The notes below the pieces were generated by a model. The model was not told the DNA's origin, ran no database searches, and was given only the letters and a program-made list of their open reading frames with translations. Position numbers and translations under genes: made by a program. A stretch of 58,683 bases of DNA from Actinomadura livida (GTDB lineage Bacteria > Actinomycetota > Actinomycetes > Streptosporangiales > Streptosporangiaceae), in the NCBI RefSeq assembly GCF_014648675.1, contig NZ_BMRO01000019.1, forward strand, positions 1-58,683, given 5' to 3'. Below, one piece after another: positions 8,229-16,184 of this stretch (position 1 is the stretch's first letter; each line of letters opens with the position of its first letter).

Positions 8229-9210
8229 GGAGCAACATCTCCCTCCTGCTGCCGAGCACGCCCTGCGGCCGGTAGATCATGATCAGCATGAGCAGCAGGC
8301 CCACCACCGCGAAGCGCAGCGGGCCGATGTCCGACGGCGACAGGATGCTGTCGGAGATGTACCCCGCGCTGAGCGCCTGCCGGAGCGAGGTGTCCATCAG
8401 CACCAGCAGGAACCAGAACATCCACGCGCCGACGATCGGCCCGAGCACCCGCCCGGCCCCGCCCATCAGCAGCACCGTCCACAGGAAGAACGTGATCTCG
8501 GGGTTGAACGTGTCCGGCTGCACCGACTGGAAGCCGATCGCGAACATCACACCGGCCAGGCCGCCGATCACACCGCCGATCAGCAGGCTCTGGATCTTGA
8601 AGCCGAAGACGTTCTTGCCGAGCGCGCGGACCGCGTCCTCGTCCTCCCGGATCCCCTTCAGGACCCGGCCCCACGGGCTGTGCACCAGCAGGTACACCAT
8701 GAGCGCCACGACCGCGACCAGCGTCCAGCCCAGGAGCATCACCCACAGGTCACGCTCGGAGTAGGAGAACCGCCCCACCCCGTACGAACCCGTCGGAATC
8801 GGATTGAGCTCGAAGAACGGGTTCGCGAACTGCTGCAGCCCGTACACGCTGCCGGTCACGTCGTTGGCGAACTCCGCCCGGTACACCAGCCGCATGATCT
8901 CGGCCGCCGCGATCGTCACGATCGCCAGATAGTCCCCCCGCAATCGCAGGGTCGGCAGGCCCAGCAGCAGCGCCAGCACCGCCGCGCACAGCAGGCCGAC
9001 CAGCACGCCGACCCACATCGGCCAGCCGAACGTGCTCACACTGATCGCCAGGCCGTAGGCCCCCACCAGCATGAAGCCCACCTGGCCGAAGTTCAGCAGG
9101 CCCGTGTAACCGAAGTGGACGTTGAGGCCGATGGCCGCCAGCGCGTACACCGCCGCCTCGGGGGCGAACGCCCCGCGGAGCGCGGAAAGGAGAATGTCGA
9201 TGATGTCCAT
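8218..9210 (-). CDS. livM: Branched-chain amino acid ABC transporter permease LivM
   Basis: A 330-aa polytopic permease. The N-terminal part (YALAAIGLNVHFGYTGLLNF, then FMLVGAYG) and the centre (GLPTLRLRGDYLAIVTIA) are the LivM hallmarks, with several hydrophobic segments and the C-terminal FRPQG-like YRPQGVLG. It pairs with LivH to form the membrane channel. It starts 12 bases after livH ends. Confidence 0.92.
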   Translation of the reverse strand: MDIIDILLSALRGAFAPEAAVYALAAIGLNVHFGYTGLLNFGQVGFMLVGAYGLAISVSTFGWPMWVGVLVGLLCAAVLALLLGLPTLRLRGDYLAIVTIAAAEIMRLVYRAEFANDVTGSVYGLQQFANPFFELNPIPTGSYGVGRFSYSERDLWVMLLGWTLVAVVALMVYLLVHSPWGRVLKGIREDEDAVRALGKNVFGFKIQSLLIGGVIGGLAGVMFAIGFQSVQPDTFNPEITFFLWTVLLMGGAGRVLGPIVGAWMFWFLLVLMDTSLRQALSAGYISDSILSPSDIGPLRFAVVGLLLMLIMIYRPQGVLGSRREMLLRDR

Positions 9211-9222
9211 GTGCCGCGCCCC

Positions 9223-10530
9223 CTATCCGACTCGTTCCGCGCGGCCCAGGATCCCCTGAGGCCGGAACAGGAGTACGAGGATGAGCACCACCAGCGCCCA
9301 CGCGTTCTGCAGCTCCACCGGGAGCCACAGCGTGGACACCTGCGCCACGATCCCCACGACCAGGCTCCCCGCGATCGCGCCGTACGCGGTGCCCAGCCCG
9401 CCGAGGATCACGGCGGCGAACATCAGCAGCAGCAATCGGAACCCCATGTTGAACGAGACGTTCTCACTGACGCCGTAGAAGACCCCGCCGAGCGACGCGA
9501 GACCGCCCGCCAGCATCCACACGTACAAGATCACCCGGGAGACGTCGATGCCCGACGACTCCGCGAGGTCGCGGTTGTCGGCCACCGCGCGCATCGCCTT
9601 CCCGATGCGGGTGCGCTGCAGCCCGAGCCCCACCAGGACCAGCACCGCGAAGGAGATGACGATGATCGTCAGGTCCCGCGGCGTGATCGACAGCGGGCCC
9701 CACGAGAGCCGCTCCTGGATCTGGTAGTCGTTGTAGGGCTGCGCCACCGCGCCGAACCACACCTGGACGCCGTGCCGGATCAGCAGGGCCAGGCCGATCG
9801 ACACGATGAACATCTGGATCAGCGCCACTCCGCGCCGCCGTAGTGGCTGCCAGATGCCCCGTTCGATGGCCCCTCCTATGCCGACCCCGGCGACCACCGC
9901 CACCAAGGTCGCCGGCACCAGTTGCCAGGAGGGCCCCTGCAGGTTCAGGAACCAGGCGATCACCGCGCCCAGCGTCACCATCTCGCCGTGGGCGAAGTTC
10001 ACCAGCTTGGTGGTCCCGAAGATCAGCGACAGTCCGACCGAGGTGATCGCGATGATGGCGCCGAACCGGACGCCCTCCAGCAGCAGCTGGAGGAACCGCT
10101 CACCCGTCCCCGGGCCCGTATCGGCCTGGGGGGCGCCGGCTCCGCCGTCCGCCCCCTGGCCGGCCTGGCCCGCGGCGGCCAGCGGGAACAGCACGTTCCG
10201 CTCCTGGCCCTCGGTCACCGAGATCGCGCTGAGCTTCTCGCCTCCTTGGCGGCGCGGCACCACTCCTTGCGGGAGGCTCCCGACATCGAGGCTGACGTCG
10301 TAGCGCCCCGGTCCGGGGACCTCGACGCGCCACTTGCCGTCGGCCCCGGTCGTGGCATCGCCGACCTCCTTCTCGCCCTGTTGGACCTTGATCACGATGT
10401 CCGCGACCGGTTTGCGGTCGGGACCTCGCACCGTGCCTGCCAATGCCTCGCCCTCAGCCGCGAACGCCGCCGGGGTGACCAGCAGGATCGCGGCGAGCGC
10501 GAGCAGGGCGGCCGCCAGTGTTCGGCGCAC
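9223..10530 (-). CDS. livH: Branched-chain amino acid ABC transporter permease LivH with N-terminal extracytoplasmic domain
   Basis: A 435-aa protein, about 140 residues longer than an ordinary LivH. Residues 1-24 look like a cleavable signal peptide ending in AFA. Residues ~28-118 look like a carboxypeptidase-regulatory-type beta-sandwich (LAGTVRGPDRKPVADIVIKV, TTGADGKWRVEV, GRYDVSL). A Gly/Ala linker follows (119-146), then the LivH permease (GVRFGAIIAITSVGLSLIFG, KLVNFAHGEMVTLGA, ending FRPQGILG). The GTG at 10530 has an AAAGGAG Shine-Dalgarno sequence, so the extension is translated. First gene of the livHMGF operon. The fused domain would face outside, where LivK docks. Confidence 0.9.
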   Translation of the reverse strand: MRRTLAAALLALAAILLVTPAAFAAEGEALAGTVRGPDRKPVADIVIKVQQGEKEVGDATTGADGKWRVEVPGPGRYDVSLDVGSLPQGVVPRRQGGEKLSAISVTEGQERNVLFPLAAAGQAGQGADGGAGAPQADTGPGTGERFLQLLLEGVRFGAIIAITSVGLSLIFGTTKLVNFAHGEMVTLGAVIAWFLNLQGPSWQLVPATLVAVVAGVGIGGAIERGIWQPLRRRGVALIQMFIVSIGLALLIRHGVQVWFGAVAQPYNDYQIQERLSWGPLSITPRDLTIIVISFAVLVLVGLGLQRTRIGKAMRAVADNRDLAESSGIDVSRVILYVWMLAGGLASLGGVFYGVSENVSFNMGFRLLLLMFAAVILGGLGTAYGAIAGSLVVGIVAQVSTLWLPVELQNAWALVVLILVLLFRPQGILGRAERVG

Positions 10531-10615
10531 ACAGGCTCCTTTACTCGCACATCAGGAAATGTGTGGCGAGCGTAGCGAAGCACTGTTAAAGGGGCGGCCG
10601 CAGGAGCGGAGTCGT

Positions 10616-10650
10616 GAACGAATCGTTCGCAGAACGTGACAGAACGGACT
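10616..10650. promoter_or_regulatory. Inverted and direct GAACG repeats upstream of livH
   Basis: GAACGA-A-TCGTTC (10616-10628) is a perfect 6-1-6 inverted repeat. It is followed by two more direct copies, GAACGT and GAACGG, before 10650. The cluster lies about 90 bases upstream of livH, between it and the regulator gene, where an operator would be expected. The binding protein is unknown. Confidence 0.35.
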
Positions 10651-10654
10651 AGCG

Positions 10655-11257
10655 TCAGCCCAGGTCAGGACGTTGCCGCTGGCGGGAGAGCTCCTCGACG
10701 ACGGTATCGGCTACGGCGCGCATCGTCAGGCGACGGTCCATCGAGGCCTTCTGGATCCACCGGAACGCCTCCGGCTCGGACCACCCGTGGGCCTCCTGCA
10801 GCAGCCCCTTGGCCCGATCCACCACCTTGCGGGTCTCGAGCCGCTCCTGCAGCCCCGCGACCTCGGCCTCCAGAGCGCGCAGCTCGGTGTACCGGCTCAC
10901 CGCCATCTCGATCGCGGGCGCGAGGTCGGTCTTGGAGAACGGCTTGACCAGGTAGGCCATCGCACCCGCGTCCGTGGCCCGCTGGACGAGTTCGCGCTGG
11001 GAGAACGCCGTGAGGATCACCACCGGCGCGATCCGGTCGGCGGAGATCCGCTCCGCCGCCGAGATCCCGTCCAAAATCGGCATCTTGACGTCGAGGATCA
11101 CGAGGTCCGGCTTCAGCTCGCCGGCCAGCCGCACGGCCGCCTCGCCGTCCCCGGCCTCCCCGACGACCTCGTAGCCGTCCTCCTGAAGCATCTCCTTCAG
11201 GTCAAGCCTGATCAGGGCCTCGTCTTCCGCGATCACGACCCGCCGCGTACTCTCCAC
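10655..11257 (-). CDS. ANTAR-domain response regulator (PdtaR-like)
   Basis: A ~200-aa response regulator with an N-terminal receiver domain and a C-terminal ANTAR RNA-binding domain, the arrangement of Mycobacterium PdtaR (Rv1626). Visible are the acidic pocket (EDEALI), phospho-acceptor Asp56 in LVILDVKMP, TAFSQ, the Lys of YLVKPF, a coiled linker, and the ANTAR helices (VVDRAKGLLQEAHGWSEPEA). Such proteins bind twin hairpins in leader RNAs to prevent termination. No cognate kinase is in the window. I place the start at GTG 11257: TAGGCT ends seven bases upstream, giving a leaderless mRNA; a TTG at 11263 would be the only alternative. It lies upstream of livH on the same strand, with 124 bases between. 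Confidence 0.88.
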   Translation of the reverse strand: MESTRRVVIAEDEALIRLDLKEMLQEDGYEVVGEAGDGEAAVRLAGELKPDLVILDVKMPILDGISAAERISADRIAPVVILTAFSQRELVQRATDAGAMAYLVKPFSKTDLAPAIEMAVSRYTELRALEAEVAGLQERLETRKVVDRAKGLLQEAHGWSEPEAFRWIQKASMDRRLTMRAVADTVVEELSRQRQRPDLG

Positions 11258-11264
11258 GCCCAAG

Positions 11265-11270
11265 AGCCTA
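11265..11270 (-). promoter_or_regulatory. -10 box of leaderless regulator promoter
   Basis: TAGGCT, seven bases before GTG 11257. It favours this start over TTG 11263, which would lie upstream of the transcription start. Confidence 0.55.
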
Positions 11271-11346
11271 CCGAAACCCGCTACCCTGGTCTGGGCCGCC
11301 CCTCGCCGGGGCAGCTAACTGGACATAGGGGACATGTCCAAATAAA

Positions 11347-11433
11347 GCCGGGATGATGGAATTGGCAGACATTGATCCCTCAAAAGGATTTGTCCGAAAG
11401 GGCGTGCGGGTTCGAGTCCCGCTCCCGGCACCA
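11347..11433 (+). tRNA. tRNA-Leu, anticodon CAA
   Basis: An 87-base class II tRNA. Acceptor stem GCCGGGA/TCCCGGC, D stem ATG/CAT, anticodon stem GATCC/GGATT with loop CTCAAAA giving anticodon CAA (reads UUG), variable-arm stem GTCC/GGGC with a GAAA loop, T arm GCGGG-TTCGAGT-CCCGC, discriminator A and encoded CCA. All arms close. A 7-base inverted repeat, TGGACAT (11320-11326) with ATGTCCA (11334-11340), lies just upstream of its 5' end. Confidence 0.95.
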
Positions 11434-11575
11434 TCGACCAGCCGCAACCCCGTCGACGACGAGGCGCAGCGAAGACCGAGCCCACCACTGCTGACCGGGG
11501 AACCGGGCGGTCACCCCTTTCGCCACCGAAGGTGACCACCGGGAAACTGTCAGTGCTCGGCGCCATCATGCGGGC

Positions 11576-12331
11576 ATGCATGACTCAACAACACGTCAAC
11601 TGGCCCGGCGCCTGCTCAGTTCGGGCTTGACGCTCGCCGAAGTCCATCGTCAGACCGGGGTTCCGCATTCCACCTTGGGATACTGGCGCAAGTATCCCGA
11701 CAAAGCAGCGTCCAGAAGGTCGCTCTGCCCGCGCTGTCATGGCCGAGAACTCGACAGCCGGTGCTACTCCTATCTCCTCGGCCTCTACCTCGGGGACGGT
11801 CACATCGCCACGACCCACCGCGAGGGCGTCTACCGGCTCGAGATCGCCTGCGCCGACGCCTGGCCCGGCCTCATCGACGAGGCCGCAGAGGCGGTCGCCA
11901 AAGTGATGCCCGACCACAAGGTGGGACGCCGGAAGATCACGGGGTGCACGAACGTCGGTGTCTACTCCAAGCATCTGCCGTGCCTTTTCCCGCAGCACGG
12001 ACCGGGGCGCAAGCACGACCGCAAGATCGAGCTGGCGGGGTGGCAGCAGAAGATCGTGGAAGAGTGCTCAGAGGAGTTCGTCCGGGGCCTTATTCACTCC
12101 GATGGCTGCCGCATCATCAACCGGGTACGGCGGCAGACCAAAGCCGGGGACCGTTGGCACGAGTACCCGCGCTACGACTTCAGCAACGCCTCGCTGGACA
12201 TCCAGGGGCTCTTCACGGACGCACTGGATCGGCTGGGAATCGCGTGGACGCAGATGAACAAGAGAAATCTGTCGGTCGCGAAGCGGGAGGCGGTGGCGCG
12301 GCTGGATGAGTTCGTCGGGCAGAAGTATTGA
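11576..12331 (+). CDS. HTH-LAGLIDADG homing-endonuclease-like protein
   Basis: A 251-aa free-standing protein with two LAGLIDADG-type helices: YLLGLYLGDGH (66-76, acidic Asp74) and FVRGLIHSDGC (168-178, Asp176). Both active-site aspartates are kept, so nuclease activity is possible. The N-terminus has a helix-turn-helix (about 18-40, TLAEVHRQTGVPHSTLGYW) and a short cysteine cluster (CPRC at 51-54, Cys63) that may bind zinc. It starts 142 bases after the tRNA-Leu gene; no clear Shine-Dalgarno sequence precedes the ATG. It may be a domesticated regulator or a mobile gene resident beside a tRNA. No intron or intein host gene is evident. Confidence 0.75.
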   Translation: MHDSTTRQLARRLLSSGLTLAEVHRQTGVPHSTLGYWRKYPDKAASRRSLCPRCHGRELDSRCYSYLLGLYLGDGHIATTHREGVYRLEIACADAWPGLIDEAAEAVAKVMPDHKVGRRKITGCTNVGVYSKHLPCLFPQHGPGRKHDRKIELAGWQQKIVEECSEEFVRGLIHSDGCRIINRVRRQTKAGDRWHEYPRYDFSNASLDIQGLFTDALDRLGIAWTQMNKRNLSVAKREAVARLDEFVGQKY

Positions 12332-12339
12332 GCGGGCGG

Positions 12340-12378
12340 GGCGACGCCGGGCCCGGGTCAGTCGGGCCCGGCGTCGCC
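12340..12378. terminator. Bidirectional terminator hairpin
   Basis: GGCGACGCCGGGCCCG (12340-12355) pairs perfectly over 16 bases with CGGGCCCGGCGTCGCC (12363-12378). It stands between the converging LAGLIDADG and symporter genes and can serve both. Confidence 0.8.
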
Positions 12379-12394
12379 TCGGTGTCCGTGCCGG

Positions 12395-13780
12395 CTACTT
12401 GGCGACGGTCTCGGAGGCCGGTTCCTCCTTCGGCCGGTCGCGGAAGTAGTCGCGGGTCTCCCGGTAGATGAGCGGGGACAGGATCAGCAGGCCGATCAGG
12501 TTGGGCAGCGCCATGAGGCCGTTCATCACGTCGGAGAAGGTCCAGACGGTGGTGAGCGTGGTGGTGGCGCCGACGTAGATGATGATGATGAAGATGATGC
12601 GGTAGGGCAGGACCGCCTTGCGTCCGAACAGGAACTCCACGCAGCGGTCCCCGTAGTAGGACCAGCCGAGCAGCGTGGAGAACGCGAAGAAGATGACGCT
12701 GAGCGTGACGATGACGCTGGCCCAGTCGCCGGGCAGGCCCTCGTCGAACGCGCGGGCGGTGAAGGAGGCGGCCTCGTCCTCGCCGGCGTCCTTCCACACG
12801 CCGGTGATGACGATGGTCAGCGCGGTGAAGCTGACCACGACGAGGGTGTCGATGAAGGTCTGGGTCATCGACACGAGGGCCTGCCGCACCGGGTGCGAGG
12901 TCTTCGCGGCGGCGGCGGCGATGCCGCCGGTGCCGAGGCCGGACTCGTTGGAGAAGATGCCGCGGGCGACACCGTACTGGATCGCGGCGGCGACGCCGGC
13001 CCCGACGAACCCGCCGGTTGCGGCGGTGCCGGTGAACGCGTCGGTGAAGATGGTGCCGAGCGCGGCGGGGATCTCGTCGATGTTGAAGGCCAGCACGGCC
13101 GCGGCGCCGACGATGTAGAGGACGATCATCACGGGCACGAAGGCGCTGGTGAAGCGGCCGATGCTCTTGATGCCGCCGAGGATGACGGCGCCGGCGAACA
13201 CGGTGATGATCACGCCGGTGATGACGGGGTCGAGGCCCCATTCCTCCTCGACGTTGGCGGCGACGGTGTTGGCCTGGGTCATGTTGCCGATGCCGAACGC
13301 GGCGAGGGCGCCGGCGACGGCGAAGAAGCCGCCGAGGATCAGGCCGACCGGGCCCTTGATGCCGTGCCGGAGGTAGTGCATGGGGCCGCCGCCCTGCTCG
13401 CCGGCGGCGTCGGTGCGGCGGAAGCGGACGCCGAGGAACGCCTCGCTGTACTTGGTGGCCATGCCGACCATGCCGGTGAACCACATCCACAGGACGGCGC
13501 CGGGGCCGCCCAGGGCGATGGCGGTCGCGACACCGGCGATGTTGCCGACGCCGACGGTGGCGGCGAGGGCGGTGGAGAGGGCCTGGTAATGGGAGATGTC
13601 GCCTTCTGCCTCGGTGTCGGATTTCCGGAACGCGAGGCGGAAGGCGAGGCGGAAGTGCCGGACCTGGAGGCCGCGGAGGAGAAGGGTCAGGTAGAGGCCG
13701 GTGAGCAGCAGCAGCGGGATCAGGAGCCAGGGGCCCCAGATGAAGCTGCTGGCATCACCCAAGAATTCGTCGACGTCCAT
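12395..13780 (-). CDS. Sodium:alanine/glycine symporter (AGCS family)
   Basis: An integral membrane secondary transporter that imports alanine or glycine with sodium. About 461 aa, the usual family length, with roughly ten hydrophobic segments. Family sequence is clear: GLQVRHFRLAF near the N-terminus, ALAATVGVGNIAGVATAI, GMATKYSEA, GGGPMHYL and NESGLGTGGIAAAAAKT. The ATG at 13780 is taken as start; a GTG lies directly before it at 13783. No Shine-Dalgarno sequence is visible. The ~180 bases upstream contain no riboswitch I could recognise; in particular no glycine-riboswitch core. Confidence 0.92.
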   Translation of the reverse strand: MDVDEFLGDASSFIWGPWLLIPLLLLTGLYLTLLLRGLQVRHFRLAFRLAFRKSDTEAEGDISHYQALSTALAATVGVGNIAGVATAIALGGPGAVLWMWFTGMVGMATKYSEAFLGVRFRRTDAAGEQGGGPMHYLRHGIKGPVGLILGGFFAVAGALAAFGIGNMTQANTVAANVEEEWGLDPVITGVIITVFAGAVILGGIKSIGRFTSAFVPVMIVLYIVGAAAVLAFNIDEIPAALGTIFTDAFTGTAATGGFVGAGVAAAIQYGVARGIFSNESGLGTGGIAAAAAKTSHPVRQALVSMTQTFIDTLVVVSFTALTIVITGVWKDAGEDEAASFTARAFDEGLPGDWASVIVTLSVIFFAFSTLLGWSYYGDRCVEFLFGRKAVLPYRIIFIIIIYVGATTTLTTVWTFSDVMNGLMALPNLIGLLILSPLIYRETRDYFRDRPKEEPASETVAK

Positions 13781-13963
13781 CACACCACCGATCAGGGGAG
13801 CGGCTCGAACATCCGGACCGTAGGTGACGGGCCGCCCTGTGAGAAGAGGTCTCGATCACCCGTTACGAGATCGTCCTTCCACTTTTTTCGGGTCTTGACC
13901 CTGGTGGGCCGCGTTTTCGGAGCGAGGTGGAATCGAGACCTGACGGTGACCGGGCGGAAAGGG

Positions 13964-14004
13964 GCCGGGCACCGCGCGAGGGTGCGGTTCGCGCGGTGCC
14001 CGGC
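13964..14004 (-). terminator. Terminator hairpin of pyk
   Basis: GCCGGGCACCGCGCGA (13964-13979) pairs perfectly over 16 bases with TCGCGCGGTGCCCGGC (13989-14004), 23 bases beyond the pyk stop codon on the minus strand. Confidence 0.75.
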
Positions 14005-14027
14005 GGGGTGGTTGGCCTGGTGGGTGC

Positions 14028-15458
14028 TCAGGTGTGGACGGTGATGGCGTCGCCGATGGCGTGGACGCGCAGCAGGTTGGTGGAGCCGGTGGTGCCGGGG
14101 GGCGAGCCGGCGACGACGACGACCTTGTCGCCCTTCTGGACGCGGCCGATCTCGAGGAGGGCCTGTTCGACCTGGCCGAACATGGCGTCGGTGTGGTCGG
14201 CGTGGGGGACGATGAACGTCTCGACGCCCCAGACGTGGGCGAGGCGGCCTCGGACGGCGGGGACGGAGGTGAAGGCGAGCAGCGGGATCGGCGAGCGGTA
14301 GCGGGACAGGCGGCGGGCGGTCTCGCCGGACATGGTGAAGGCGGCGAGGGCCTCGGCGCCGACGATCGCGCCGACCTCGGCGGCGGCGCGGGCGATGGCG
14401 CCGCCGACGGTCTCGGGGATGCGTTCGAGGGTGTGGGTGGCCTGGAGCGCGGCCTGCTCGGCGGTCTGCACGATGCGGCTCATCGTGAGGACGGATTCGA
14501 TGGGGTACTGGCCGACGCTGGTCTCGCCGGAGAGCATGACGGCGTCGGCGCCTTCGAAGACGGCGTTGGCGACGTCGGAGGTCTCGGCGCGGGTGGGCCG
14601 CGGCGCGGAGATCATGGATTCGAGCATCTGGGTCGCCACGATGACGGGGCGGGCCTTCTCGCGGCAGAGTTCGATGGCGCGCTTCTGGACCATCGGGACC
14701 TGTTCGAGGGGGAGTTCGACGCCGAGGTCGCCGCGGGCGACCATGATGCCGTCGAAGGCGGCGACGATCTCGGGGAGGCGTTCGACGGCCTGCGGTTTCT
14801 CGATCTTGCCGATGAGGGGGACGCGGACGCCTTCCTCTTCCATGATCTGGTAGCAGATGTCGGCGTCGGCGGGGGTGCGGACGAAGGAGAGGGCGACGAG
14901 GTCGACGCCGAGGCGCAGGGCCCAGCGGAGGTCTTGCTCGTCCTTCTCGGTGAGGGCGGGGACGCTGACCGGGACGCCGGGGAGGTTGAGGCCCTTGTTG
15001 TCGGAGACCATGCCGCCGACCGTGACGGTGGTCTGGACGCGGGGGCCGTCGACGGCGGTGACCTTGAGGGCGACGCGGCCGTCGTCGATGAGGATGCTGT
15101 CGCCCGGGCCGACGTCGCCCGGCAGCCCCTGGTAGGTGGTGGAGACCTCGCGGCGGGTGCCGGGGACGTCGTCGGTGGTGATGGTGAACTCGTCGCCGAG
15201 GGTGAGGCGTACCGGTCCGTCGGGGAACCGTCCGATGCGGATCTTGGGGCCCTGGAGGTCCGCGAGGATGCCGACGCCGCGCCCGGTGGCGTCGGCGGCG
15301 GCCCTGATGCGGTGGTAGACCTCTTCGTGGACGGCATGGTCGCCGTGGCTCATGTTGAGCCGGGCGACGTCGATGCCGGCTTCGACGAGGGCGTTGATCT
15401 GCTCGGTGCTGGAGCAGGCCGGGCCGATGGTGCTGACGATCTTCGCTCGACGGGTCAC
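14028..15458 (-). CDS. pyk: Pyruvate kinase
   Basis: Glycolytic enzyme converting phosphoenolpyruvate and ADP to pyruvate and ATP; 476 aa from the chosen start. Seen are RRAKIVSTIGPA, NMSHGDH, ILADLQGPKIRIG, IGKIEKPQAV (catalytic Lys), MVARGDLGVE, VIVATQMLESM and the SGETSVGQYP region. I choose GTG 15458 rather than 15464: a TACGGT -10 box ends exactly seven bases upstream of 15458, and the resulting N-terminus (VTRRAKIV) matches the usual actinobacterial Pyk beginning. Confidence 0.96.
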   Translation of the reverse strand: MTRRAKIVSTIGPACSSTEQINALVEAGIDVARLNMSHGDHAVHEEVYHRIRAAADATGRGVGILADLQGPKIRIGRFPDGPVRLTLGDEFTITTDDVPGTRREVSTTYQGLPGDVGPGDSILIDDGRVALKVTAVDGPRVQTTVTVGGMVSDNKGLNLPGVPVSVPALTEKDEQDLRWALRLGVDLVALSFVRTPADADICYQIMEEEGVRVPLIGKIEKPQAVERLPEIVAAFDGIMVARGDLGVELPLEQVPMVQKRAIELCREKARPVIVATQMLESMISAPRPTRAETSDVANAVFEGADAVMLSGETSVGQYPIESVLTMSRIVQTAEQAALQATHTLERIPETVGGAIARAAAEVGAIVGAEALAAFTMSGETARRLSRYRSPIPLLAFTSVPAVRGRLAHVWGVETFIVPHADHTDAMFGQVEQALLEIGRVQKGDKVVVVAGSPPGTTGSTNLLRVHAIGDAITVHT

Positions 15459-15465
15459 GTGCACA

Positions 15466-15471
15466 ACCGTA
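15466..15471 (-). promoter_or_regulatory. -10 box of leaderless pyk promoter
   Basis: TACGGT seven bases before GTG 15458. Confidence 0.55.
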
Positions 15472-15547
15472 CTTAGTTACTCGCGGGTACGGATATTCGT
15501 GCAGGACATGGTCGCCACGGGTTCACCGATTGGTCTAGGTCAGAGGT

Positions 15548-16120
15548 CTAGACCACATTCGGTCCTCGTTTGAACACCTCGACGGCGGCCCGGCAGAACG
15601 CCTTCAGGTCGTCCGGCTTCCGGCTGCTGACGAGCACGTTCGGCCCGGCCTCGCAGACCTTCACCTCCTCGTCCACCCAGGTCGCTCCCGCGTTGCGCAG
15701 GTCGGTCCGGACGCTCGGGAAGGACGTCATGGTGCGGCCGCGCACGACGTCGGCCTCGATGAGCGTCCATGGGGCGTGGCAGATGACCGCGACGGGCTTG
15801 CCCGCCTCGAAGAAGGACCTGGCGAACTCCACGGCCTTGGGCTGCATGCGCAGGTAGTCCGGGTTGGCGACGCCGCCGGGCAGCACGAGGCCGTCGAACT
15901 CGTTGTGGTCGGAGACCTCGACGGTGGTGTCTACGGGGAAGGTGTCGGCCGCCTCCAGGTGGTCGAACGCCTGGAGGCGGCCGGACTGGGTGGAGACCAG
16001 GCGGGGGGTGCCGCCGGCCTGCTCGACGGCCGCCCAGGGTTCGGTGAGCTCGACCTGCTCGGTGCCTTCGGGGGCGCAGAGGAACGCGATGCTCTTGCCC
16101 TCGAGATCCTTGCTCGACAT
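15548..16120 (-). CDS. DJ-1/PfpI family protein
   Basis: A 190-aa class I glutamine-amidotransferase-fold protein of the PfpI/YhbO type, a group with reported glyoxalase, deglycase or chaperone roles. The nucleophile elbow AVICHAPW carries Cys114 and His115, and Glu24 in the GTEQVELTEP stretch is the usual third residue. The ATG at 16120 has a clear Shine-Dalgarno sequence (GGAGG), so the longer reading from 16195 is rejected. Divergent from the AraC-type regulator. Confidence 0.88.
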   Translation of the reverse strand: MSSKDLEGKSIAFLCAPEGTEQVELTEPWAAVEQAGGTPRLVSTQSGRLQAFDHLEAADTFPVDTTVEVSDHNEFDGLVLPGGVANPDYLRMQPKAVEFARSFFEAGKPVAVICHAPWTLIEADVVRGRTMTSFPSVRTDLRNAGATWVDEEVKVCEAGPNVLVSSRKPDDLKAFCRAAVEVFKRGPNVV

Positions 16121-16184
16121 GGCTTTCCTCCAGTTATCGGTGGTTATGTGCCTTGCCCGGAAGCGCGGGTGGTATGCAGGAAAG

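Noticed and set aside
11347..12331. Integrated element using tRNA-Leu as attachment site
   Set aside because: No integrase, no repeated tRNA 3' end was noticed downstream, and pyk-side core genes resume at once.
13784..13963. Possible glycine riboswitch before the sodium:alanine symporter gene
   Set aside because: The conserved glycine-aptamer core was not found on the minus strand; only weak, unrelated stems are present.
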